Below, one piece after another: positions 41,701-53,700 of a stretch of 64,000 nt of DNA. Origin of the DNA: Aplidium turbinatum (taxonomy: Eukaryota; Chordata; Ascidiacea; Aplousobranchia; Polyclinidae). The position numbers and the translations under genes were made by a program. The stretch's first letter is position 1. The number at the start of each line of letters is the position of its first letter. The notes under the pieces are model-generated. The model was given only the letters and a program-made list of their open reading frames with translations. It did no database searches and was not told the DNA's origin. The DNA lies in the NCBI GenBank assembly GCA_918807975.1, contig OU964926.1, positions 23,381,996 to 23,445,995 on the forward strand, given 5' to 3'.

Positions 41701-44700
41701 CGATACTATCAAATTATCGTGTATGCATTTGCTTACATATTTTCACCGAATAGCCGTTTAGTAACGAAACTTCAATGTACTTTAACACACAAAACTTGCA
41801 TATAATAAAACTCGTCGCTTAAAATGCACAATATTCAAGGGTTAACTAGTGATAGGTGGAAGGCAAGCATTTCAAGGGGGTTTTCATGTGTACGAGCGGT
41901 TTATAAATGTTTTAATTGAATTTACATGAAGCCTTGTGAGCTTTAAGCCCTTCAAAAAGCGTAAACGCTGTAGTTGTATCCCTAATTCCCTAACCAACCC
42001 CAGCTGCATACAAACCAAGACGAAAGCAAAGCTCTTAGAAAATATATCTTCAAAGATATTTAACATACAATTTAAATCAAATATAGTTATTACTATCTGA
42101 ATCCTTAACAACCTGTTTCACCTCAAACGGATCATCAGAAACAAAAGAAGAAACAGGCTGTTAAGGCTTCAGATAGTAATAACCATATTTGATTTAATTC
42201 GCTCTGCTTTGCTTTTTTGCTTAGCATTGACCACCTTTTGTAGTATTAATAGTTTTCATTGTTTTAACATATAATTTAGATAGAGAGGTTAATTTTTTAA
42301 ACCATAAATAGACATAACTAAGCAACAACACAACATTTAACATGTTACCTTTGACGTCATCATATTATCAAACCTGGGATCTGAAACTTTTTCGCTCTAG
42401 TTTACACTTTGCCAATTTTCTGTAAATAAATTGACCCCCACCAGAGTAACTTTCATATCAGAGCTCTTCACCATCTATGCCTTTCCTACACTAAATGAAC
42501 CCCCAGGGGTTATTTACCCCACGTTGATCATCCCTGTCTTTGACGAACACACCACAATACCTGAGCTCCGGTCTTTTGCATGATCTGGTTGACGTTGATG
42601 GCGTTCCTACCCAGCATGTAGGAATGCTGCTGGGGTGCTACCTCCATCTGTGATGTCACGCGTACCTGAGGAAGGGACAGTAGTTTAAGTCACGTGATCC
42701 AAACAAGCACGTCAATTATTACGTCATTGAATAAAAAATCAAGAAAAAATATATACACGAAACTGCTCAAAAAAAAAAAAAATACGAACGTTTACTAATA
42801 ACAAACATAAAATTACTTTAAATTGACATTAATTGTTTGAAATATTTGGAAATATTCGTAAATGTTTTTATGAAACGAGTTGAAAGTTGATCAACTGTTT
42901 GTTTGATAACCGCCGTCACCATTAAGTGGCAATAAATCCTTGAAAACTTTTTTTCTGTGAAAAAATACTGACGTGTACGTTTTGTTACAAAAACGACAAG
43001 CCGAGCGGTGGTGCGGTCCAAGAGAATAGCTAGATCCTGAGATGACACGCCACCACTAGCTGTGATGATATGCGGTGCCAATGAGAGAACCTCTTCTCAT
43101 TTTCAAAACTAGGCAAAGCTTACTTAATTGTCAGCCAACCTCTTATACTTATACTAACCTTCTTATCCGTTTGTATTTTAACATAAACGATTTAAACATC
43201 TCACGTTGAATATAGATTTTAAAAATTAAGGATGCCGCCTTTGTTTTAGGCATTTGGGCCATCGCAGGCCGGACTTTGCAGAGACCAACCACTTTTGAAA
43301 CTCGATGATTAACCTAAAACTTAACATTTCATGGAAAAGGTCCTAAGTTAGAAAGTCCTTCACAAAGTTCTTTTTTTCTGTTTTATAAATCGTTTCGCTG
43401 TTGTCAAACTCACCGCTTGTCCGCCTGTTATCTGCATCAGCTTCATTGTTCCCTCCTATGATGAGACAACAAGAACATTAATGCGAAACAAGCGATGGGG
43501 AGTTGTTATGTAATAATATGTTTGGTCTATGGTTTGAATAGGGTTAAACACGGAACAACATGGTTGCCAGAATTATGATATTTTGCACTAATTAAACGTT
43601 TGCAAACTTAATAATCTAAAGAAAAGCTGATGATAAGCAAACTCATGAAACGCTTCTTTAATTTAACTAAAAAAACTTGAACCAAAATCCAGAAACTAAA
43701 CTTATGGTCAAGGAACATTTGGGAACTAAATTGTTTTCAAGTTCAATGAAAAATAAAATCTTTTTATTGATAACCTGGCCCAAAAGAAAAATGCTCTGCA
43801 AAGTAAGCCTAGTCTTTTAAAGTTTGTGATTAGCGAGGCATGCCACTCAAAACAAGTTTTGGTTTTTGTAAACCAGTTTGAACCGGTTTAATCTACAAAC
43901 CACTTACCACTAATCCGGAAACGTTGTCGTTTGATCCACGAACTGTGCAAGTGGTCGTGCAGTACACCTTCATCCTCTGCTTGAACTGCACGCTGATGTT
44001 ATAAGTCTGCACAATGTGTTGGATGGGGGGCGAATTGGGATCAGGAATTGTTCCCGACATCGATAGGTCAAAGGTCAAAACAATTGGGAGTAATTCCTGT
44101 AAAAATGAAGTTGATTTATAAGATAAAATTTGACTATAGTTAAACTTCGCTATGTGGCATTTGGTGCAAAGTCACGTTTTTAAACTACAGGTAGAGTTAG
44201 GCTACGAGGACATTTCGCTAAGTCTTTCGTAAGTCTATTTGGGTGTCATTATATGTAAATTCTACTGTACTTTGTAAAAAGAGATGATATGGACGTAGCA
44301 ATAATAAAACGACATAACAAGATGGTCTTTTTCATACAGCAGATGTTGCACAACACAGATAATTAATTGAGCAGTTTTGGTTGTGAAAGCGACATGATTC
44401 CACAGCGACAAAACTCACCCTGATTTTACTCCGTGCGCTCTCTACTCCAACCGGAAGGCCAGCGATAGACACCTAAACATAAAATGACAACCCATGAAGC
44501 AACTACAATGCCACTACACTCTTGTTGGAACTTCCTCAAGTTCAACAAACGTTTCGCAAACCAAACTGCGTCGATCTTCACTGCTAGTCAATAGCACTGA
44601 AGATGAAAACAGTTTATTTTTGACAATGTTTGTTGAACATGAGTTAGGTATCTATATTTTGGGCTCTTTATTTTTTGATTGAATTGAGCAGACGTTCAAA

Positions 44701-47700
44701 CCATTTTGTTTCTCAAGTTCATTACACAAGGTTGATCTGGTAAGAGTTAAGTAACTGTATGTAGTAGTAGTCCAGTTTTAATCCGGTGATGTCCCTGTTA
44801 CCGAAGGTGGTGGTATCCGGACAATTGCCCCCCGGACAATCGGCCCCAGGACAATTGCTCCCGTAGGACAATTTCCTCCCGGACAACTGCCCCCGGATAA
44901 TGAATACCAAGAGAATAATAAAATTTAAGCATGACTTGATGAAGAATTTCTTGAGCGAAATATTTTATTTCTCAAGTTCATTACACAAAGTTGATCTGGT
45001 AAGAGTTAAGTTACAGTATATTGCTTTAATTGCAGAAGACATGGAACCGTTAAACCATTTCTCATGTAAAATGACACAGGACAAGTACTGGATATTGACT
45101 TGTTGATATTTGTTCCTTGGGCTACAGCTTGAGAAGATCCTACAAGTTGAAAATTAAAAAAATTAAAACATCTGTTACACAGACGAAGAATCGAAAATAA
45201 TTTCTGTAATACTAGTACTACTGCAACATGTTCCGTCAAATGAGCTTGTGACAGTAGTTCCTTCAACCAAACTGCTTTTGTGATTCGACTATTGGTCAAC
45301 AACAAAAATTATTACCGGTTGGATTTCAGCAAAGCTGCTTTCAGCAAAGATGAAAATTCTAACATTACAAACAATGGCCAATAGTTTGCAGCACATGAGA
45401 GCGAAGGATTGTTCTAAGAAACTGCACACGAAACGCGACAGTGGCTGTTTTGAAATTAGAAAATGTCTAATAAAATTGACTCATAGTTTAAATCTACGAT
45501 CTAAGATAACATAGATTGTCACTAAATAATTGGGAAATTACTTGAAGGTGCGAAACAAACGCCTTGTTCATCACCATTTCTCACCACACCAAACAAGCAA
45601 CGTTCCACTAAAGACCTTCAACCACGGCTGGAATTGCATCGAAAGAATTGTCAAAGATTTTATTATTCACAGGATGACAGTGAATCATTGTAGGCCGTAC
45701 CAGGTCTAGGCTGTTGTTATTAATCTCATCTTCACTGGAATAATGTTTCATCTTCGATGCAACTTCAACCACTAAGCGATGTAACGAAATAGTTGGAATT
45801 ATTAAACCTCTTATTAAAACCAGTGCAGATTATGTTGGTGATGCTTATTGTTTATGCTACAAACAGATTATGAAATAAGTGAAGCATCCTCGCAACAACA
45901 AGCATTGGCTGCCCATCGCAGTAGTTGTAACAATTTGCAATAGCTCAACGAAGCCTCAGACGTGCAGCATCATTATCCCAAGTGCCACTTCCTTGACACA
46001 GACCACAATATGAAACAACGCGAATATTACAATCCGGGTACAGAGGTTACTTTTTTAAACCATAAACAGACCAGTGGCGTAGCTAGGGAATGTGCCGCCC
46101 GGGGCGGATTCAGATTTTGCCGCCCCTTCAAGAAAAAGCATGTGAAAATGAAAGTTTTTTAATTGACTTTAAGTGAAATTATTCTATGTTTTGAATCAGT
46201 AGCGTAGCCAGGAATCTTGAAAGGGGGGGTTTTAAGGTCCGGCGGGCGAAACCCACCGGCGTCCTCGCCAAAGACGACACCCAGCGGCGGGGGGGTCTGG
46301 GGGGCCTCCCCAAGAAAATTTTGAAAAATTACTTTGGATTTGGTGCATTCTGAGAGCATTTTCAACAAAAATGTGGGTATAAATATTCCTGTAAAATGGT
46401 GCTGTCCGGTGGCATAGCAAAAGGATAAGATCATGTTTTCTTGGGAATTTTTCGGTAACTTAATAAAGCTAAGTCTCTATGTTTTCTTGTTGCTAATTCC
46501 TGGCTGAGATATTTGAATGTTTGGTATTGGCAAAACTCGCTCTTTTAATGGAGTTTCGTATAAAATTAGGCAAACTTTGTTTTAGAAACATAGAGACTGA
46601 AAGCATCATTGTAACCTCCCCTTGGCTACGCCACTGTTTTGAACGTTGCCATTCTGTTTGCTTTTATTTTTCGTGTACTTTTGCATTATCAACCAAAAAA
46701 AACAAAACCTCCTGTCTGAAAGTGCCGCCCCCCAGACGTGCCGCCCGGGGCGGTCCGCCCCCCCCTAGCTACGCCACTGAAACAGACCTAACTGAGCAAC
46801 AACACCGCGTTTAACATTATAAAAACAAAATAGCAAACGTTTTCGGATTTACATCTAGCCTTTTTCAAGCCTATAAAAGAAAACTAGTCTCACATTGATT
46901 AAGAAAAGCTAGAGAAAATATTGAAGATGCAAAAATATGGAAGACATGAATCGTGGAGATCTTTGGGTCATAATAGCAAAAATTTGAATAGATACAAACA
47001 TCTTCGCCAATAAATTAGTTCTTACTTGGTTGCTCTTCTCCGCCGGACTGTTCTTGTTGGAATCCGGGAAGTGGATGTGGCAACCGGTCTCTTCCATGAC
47101 TCGCTTGATATTGTTGCCACCTGATGGTTGGAAGTCGAATCAATTTGTCATACCGGAAAATGACTCAAACACTCGATTTTTAACTGAGACGGTTTATTTA
47201 CCCAGACAGCAAAATCCATCATTTTTACATTAATGCAACGTCTGCAGACGCTGAATCAATGTAAAAATGATGGGTTTGCTGTCTGAGTAGATAGAAAAAG
47301 TAAATGACAGTTAATTTATTTCTACAAAGTTCCGTTGTAATGCTACGCCTTTGCAGTTAAGTTTTGTTACGTGATACGCAACAAACCCTTGTGTGCAACA
47401 GCGAAAGCAAATCGGCTCAATGGCCTTGTGAATGAAGTGGTCGCCTAGGGTCGCCTCGACGCAGAGGGTCGCCTCTGCGTCGATAGATGCGGGTTTGATT
47501 CCCATCGAGCCATGCCAAAGACGTTTTACAAATGGTACTAAATTTCATTCCAGTCTGGCACTCAGCAGGTTTAGGGAACTACAAACTTTCCAGACGTCGT
47601 TCGCAACCGCCAAGCATTCTGTTCTGGATGACGAGGAATAAGCCCGCTCCACGCGAGTTAAAGAAAATGTGTTCGGCCAACGAGGAGGACTCCTTCAAAA

Positions 47701-50700
47701 ACCCGGTAGTTGATTGCAATATAAGACACCCTCAATGTTAGCCCTGGAACCCACAGTGCTCAACAACCAAACAGTAATAGAAGTCGGCTGTCAAGTTAGT
47801 TTGTCGTATCCAGGCTTACGCCCGGTGGTTGAAGATTTTGATTAAGTGGACGGGAAGGCAAAGAAGCCAATCTTCGTGTCCACCTTCAGACATGCCTTTA
47901 AGTGTCTTGCCAAAGACACAGCCAAATGCTCTTGAGCGGTGTCAAACCGGCGCCCTATCGAACGTCGTTCCAGGGCTCTCGTGATCCTGCATAACGTTCG
48001 AAAGGACGCGGTTTCGACACCCATCGAGGACAAGCAGTCATGTCTTTGCAAAAGACTTAATGACGTTCTTGAAAGTGGACATGAGAACTGCCATTCTTGC
48101 CTTCCAGTCTATTTAATTTTCATGTGCAGTCACAGGGCTTTAGGTTGAATGCGACAAAAATAGCGACCACTACGTTTCTCAATAATGTTTTCTTATCTTC
48201 AATTACCGGGCATAAGCCTGAATGTGATAAAAAAGGCAACTCCTACCTTTTCCAATAACATGAGAGTGCTCCGTGTGTGAGACATCCATCTTCAGCGTAA
48301 CTCGCGAGCATTTGGTGTCTAGAACCTGCATCACTAGGGCTTTTGCTTTTTTCACATTCTCTTGTTTCCCGCTCACTTTAATGTGGGGATCTGCAATAAA
48401 TAGCGTCCTGTTATTTTCACTTCATGTGGCAATCGGTAACGATAGGCTTCATTTAATTAAAACTTCAACGCGTTCACGTTTCGTTCACGAATTATTATCA
48501 CAAAAACGACAGGCCGGATGTTTAAGCCATCTTGGCTATGTATGGCAACCCTGTACTCTGTACTTTTGTTTGGTTCGACAACGTTACTTTGACCAGGTTG
48601 AGATGTTGGATATTTTTTGTCGATCTTGACGGAAAATAAATAATATGTAAGTTTTTATTCATGACTTAGCCTTCCCAATTCCCATCCTGCACAATGCAGT
48701 AAAGAGGAAACAAACACATCTTTTAAATTTCACCCCAGAATAGAGTAATGAGAATTAAATCGTCCTAGCGTTGCTATAACGACGTTATTTCAACATCCAT
48801 GGATATACTCCTGTATCGGATGGAATTGAAATGGGAACAAACACCACTTGACATACAACAACAACTGAAATGGAACGAGGGTGCTTTCCAAATCCAGACA
48901 GAAAAATCCGTCATTTTTACATTGATTCAACGTCTGCAGACTATTTTGCTGTCTGGGAAACATCTGCTGGAGATTGGTTGCGTTGTCCTGTATTTGCTCC
49001 GTAGTAGTTTATATAATTTTTTTTATATAAACAAAGTTACCAAAGCAAAGTTGCGTGATACTATCAGCATTTCGTGATAGCTGAAGCATGCTTTTCAACT
49101 ACAAGAGGATGTTATCATAAACGCTAAGTCCATTGTCAACTAGAGGCAATAAAAATGGATTTAATTCTTGAATCATAAATTTTAGAAAGGAAGAACATCT
49201 TTAGCGGTCAAGAAAATAAAGAAATCCATGTCTTCTGTAATAAATTAATCTCGTCATGTTTACATTACATAAAGTAATGAAAGATATCATGTGAAAGTAG
49301 GAATGGCAAGAAAGAGCCTCTCAATGCCACCTTAGCTTCATTGTTATGGCTATTCTTCGATACAACGCCAAAATGCCACGTTCAATGGAGGTAAAGTAGA
49401 TCTTATTGGCCATACACCGTTGTTGAATGACGACTTATGTAAACGCATACATGTGAGCTCAGGGAGCCTTGTGTGTTTGTACAAACGCCAGCACGATTAT
49501 ACGAAGACGTAAACCTGAATTCAAAGCCTTTCTTCCATAAACGATCAACAATAGAGCTCTATGACGTCATCATGGCGAAACTGAAAAACTTTCGTTTTTT
49601 TTTTAAATTCATCACTTTCTTTCAATACGCAGGTTTTGACTTTGCAAAAATTAAGCAGTTCTGTCTACGATGTTCATTAGCCGCGCCTAGTGGTCAAACC
49701 GGTTCACTTCTTGGTTTCTTCCAATACAAATAATAATAGCAAAAACATACCCGGTCTGAAAGACATAAAAATCGCATTTAATTACGCTTATAAATTAAGA
49801 GACTTTATTCAACGGATGCCAAAGACGATATTGAATTTGCTTTTGAAAAAACAGAATTACAGGCAGCAAATCAGTCGTTTTTACATTGTAAAACATTGTA
49901 AAAAACTGCTAATTTGCTGTCCGAGAATGCTCAATGCTCATATGCAGCGGAAGTAGGAGGTGCGATAAAACATAAATCGGAGCGGTTTTCCATTGCGTTG
50001 GGGCAACGAAAGCTTGTTTAATGAAATCGGAAAGCCTGAGCGTATTTTCCAAAATCACGGCACAAACTGACCTTACGCCGCTCCAAGAGACCCAGATTCA
50101 CTTGTCTTTGAACCGTCTGTCCGACCAGTAAAAGCTGCTTTTTTTATCGTTTAGCACTCCAATAAACAACCTTTTGCAATCTGTGTAATGGCAGTAAGTT
50201 GATCATGAGAGCGAACCGCAGCTTGAGGAAGAGATGATAAATTAAACGAACAAAATGACGACAAAAATGAAATATTTTGGCAATACCAGAGAAATTACGG
50301 GTATGAAAAGCATGATGAAATTATCAAGACAACAAAAGACAGAAAAAATAGAGGAAATTTATAAGGGAGATCACAGCTGATCAAGCATGATCAATTTGTT
50401 AAAGGCAGAACATTTTTGGATGTGTTCAATGAAATCAAGGTAATCGCGTCAACTTGATTGCCTTATCAGACAATTTCAGAAATTATCAAATGTAGCGTCA
50501 CAAACTCGATAATTCTCGCAGTGAAAGATAAACTTGTTCTGCTTGAATGATTTTGTAAATGATCGATGCTATTTTGGGCAGTGATGATGATTATAGATTT
50601 TGTCACAATCTGGTGAAAGACATTCCGGAAAAACAAAGCACACAATTCATTAGCTTTAAGTGCAGCGAGGCCAATTAAACCGTATCAGAGTTAGGCAATA

Positions 50701-53700
50701 TTGAAAATTATGTGACATTGCCATTTCTTCATCATCTCATCATCATACGTTTGTCCTTTTGGAATAAATATTATAAATTCGAGAAAGTTATGTTTCCTCC
50801 TATATTGTCGAGCTGGTGTATTGCATTTTGTAGGGCTCTCAAATTCAGATTGCTGAGCACAAAGATTCTTTAAATTTAATTTAAGGACCGCAATGGCCAA
50901 TTAAAAACCTGTAACAACGTTAACACAATATCGCAAGCAAAATTTGGGACAGCTAAATGGGGGCAACAAGGGCCAAAAATTGATCAAATTGCCAACTACT
51001 GACCAGTGTGATTGTTGCTTATGTTGCAATTACAATGACGAAAAGCGAATCGAAAACATAAAAGGACGCCGACATTTATCTTTAGTTTAAGCAAAGATTG
51101 AACCCAAACTGAAACGTTCCATTAACAATAGTAGAATAAATACTTTCATTGGAACAATCTCTTCCAATTGTTCTCTTTGCGTCTATTTGAAAACTAAACT
51201 GTAATATTGAACATACTTTGACAATGACGGTGTATTTCAATGAAGTTATCGAGCAATTAAAAGAGCTATTGTGTTGCGCCATCTCAATAGCTTTTAAACA
51301 AAGTTACTTTCAAGTGGTGCTTTAACTCAAGCTACTAACAGTTCAGCTTCAATACCGTGAGGAAAAACTGTGAATTGCATCATAGGCGTAAAATTATTTA
51401 CTTCTAGATCGTGCATGAGTTTGCACATACGGATCGTTCGAATTAATCTTGTTCCGAAATTTTATTTAATGTCAACACAAAATTTTTGTCTTAGTTTCGT
51501 TTTCCTTTCGAGTCAACTACGAAACAAACTAACCGTTTTACTTTGTGAAGAATTGCCCATTAATCACTGCCCATGCCCATGAATTGCCCATTAATCAAGC
51601 ATACGACTTTTTAACACAGAAATACTTCGTTTTTTTACTAGTGCTTGGGTTTTATTTCGTTGAGAATTGAATTTGTTGGTAAAAAATTCGCAACACTACA
51701 AGTATGCGAAACTGCCAGGATTAAGCTTTCAAAGGGGATTTCTCAGTCCAAGATAAACATTCCCATAATCGATCGTTTATGCTCCAACTTTCGGGGGCTA
51801 ATTATAGTGAATACTTCGTTTTTTTTTTTACTAGTGCTTGGGTTTTATTTCGTTGAGAATTGAATTTGTTGGTAAAAAATTCGCAACACTACAAGTATGC
51901 GAAACTGCCAGGATTAAGCTTTCAAAGGGGATTTCTCAGTCCAAAGATAAACATTCCCATAATCGATCGTTTATACTCCAACTTTCGGGGACTAATTATA
52001 GTTATTGCTTTCGAATAAGACCTTCATCGTACCCTACCAGTTTCTTATGATACATGGATCCAGTGCTTGGTAGAAACATGATTATAACAAAACAGGTCGC
52101 AAACTACATATACGGTATTTAGCAGCAAAACGTTTGAAACTGTTTTGTTTATCGTAATATTGTTATTGCTTTCATCTACAGCGGAAATAAATATTAGCCA
52201 CTCTCAAAAGCAATACTTTCGAAAATTTTCCTGAACTGTGATTGGAGTTTTTGCCTTGTCGGCTGCCTTTTTTATTCATCCAGCTGAATAAGGTGAAAAC
52301 AATTGACGATTGTAAACGTATTAAGATCGTGAGGAAAATTAAAGTTTTGATACAAATACTGATATACCATACTCACAGAAAGTTGTTACCAATCAAAAGT
52401 TATAGTAAATGTCTCCAACTCTCCACAGTATTGGGGAATACATTGGCAGTAAAACGCAAGTCATTTGGTAAGTTTATTGAGTTTACTGTTGTTGTCATGA
52501 TATTACGGTGTTAAACTATTGTTGGTGGCAATTCTGCATTCCATCTTGGGAAGTATGTGATTCCAATATGTTTTAAGTGAGGCGACTGGTTGAAAGAAGT
52601 TGAAGCTAGCAATGAAAAAAAATCGAGAATTGTTCAACAATTTGCAAAGTTACCTTGCTGCTTGCAATGTATTATTTCAACTCACTTAAAATACAATCAA
52701 CATCTTATCAATTTCAAGGCCAGTGAGATAATTTAACAAATCGATTTTTTATTGCTTTTTAAGTAAACAACTTCATTACAAGCGGGAAATAAAAACCTAT
52801 TACTCTCAACGTTACTATTTCTTAATTCTGCAAATAAAATTCCCCTATATTACCACATATTGTATGTGGAAGCAAAGAAAGTGTATCAGCTTGCACCATT
52901 TGTTGAAATTAATTTTTGGCTAAAAAATATTTTTTCCTCGAATTTAGGCGTAAAAAGCAAGGCCGGTTTATTTTTCTATTTAGAACTTCCAAAGGCCTCT
53001 TGAAGATAAACTTGAAACTAGGCTGCCAACAAATGGCTTTCCACGTTTTAAGCCACTAAGTTAATTGAAATGCGGTAAAACAACAAAGCCATTCTCGAAT
53101 ATCATAACAACAGTGGCGCGTAGAATAACAATGGCCATTGTGACGCAACAGCCAAGTGAAGATTGTTGAGTGGAAGAACGTCTTTCAAAAATATTCTAAT
53201 TCTTGAACTTAACTCGACTGTAAATAGATCCTGGAAACAGTGCTTAAAGATTAGACTTTGGTTATGAGGAGCACAAACAATTCGGGGAAGTATTTCACGT
53301 TAGAAGAAATCATTTACTTTCTCTAATCTGGACTGCAAGTTGACTTGGCCAAGTGCATGCTAGGGCTGGTTAATAAAAAACAAACGAATAATACTTTTGT
53401 TTCGATGCACTACTCCTTTGTTACTTCCGAGGATTTGCTAATTACTAAGACATCACAGTTCGGTTCAGAAAAAAACAAAAAAAAAATTGAAATAATGTAC
53501 GTGTCGTATATACGAATAAAATATGTATGCAAAATTGCGTTTCAAGAAAAAAAAATTTTGAACTTGGTTTTGCTTCGAGTAACGTTTTTGCATAAACAAA
53601 AGTTATTTTAAACAATCGTTCGAACACCCCAACGTACGTTGCTGAATGATTCATAAAATAAGATTTATACAATCAAGAAATTGATAATGGAAATCTGTTA

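Larger units (their letters stand above)
46040..46880 (-). repeat. Penelope-like 3' end interrupted by nested hATs
   Basis: The left piece (ttttttaaaccataaacagac) and right piece (ctaactgagcaacaaca, then gcaaacgttttcgg) together match 42286-42345 and the inverse of 121-285. The hAT at 46072-46779 separates them. Confidence 0.65.
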
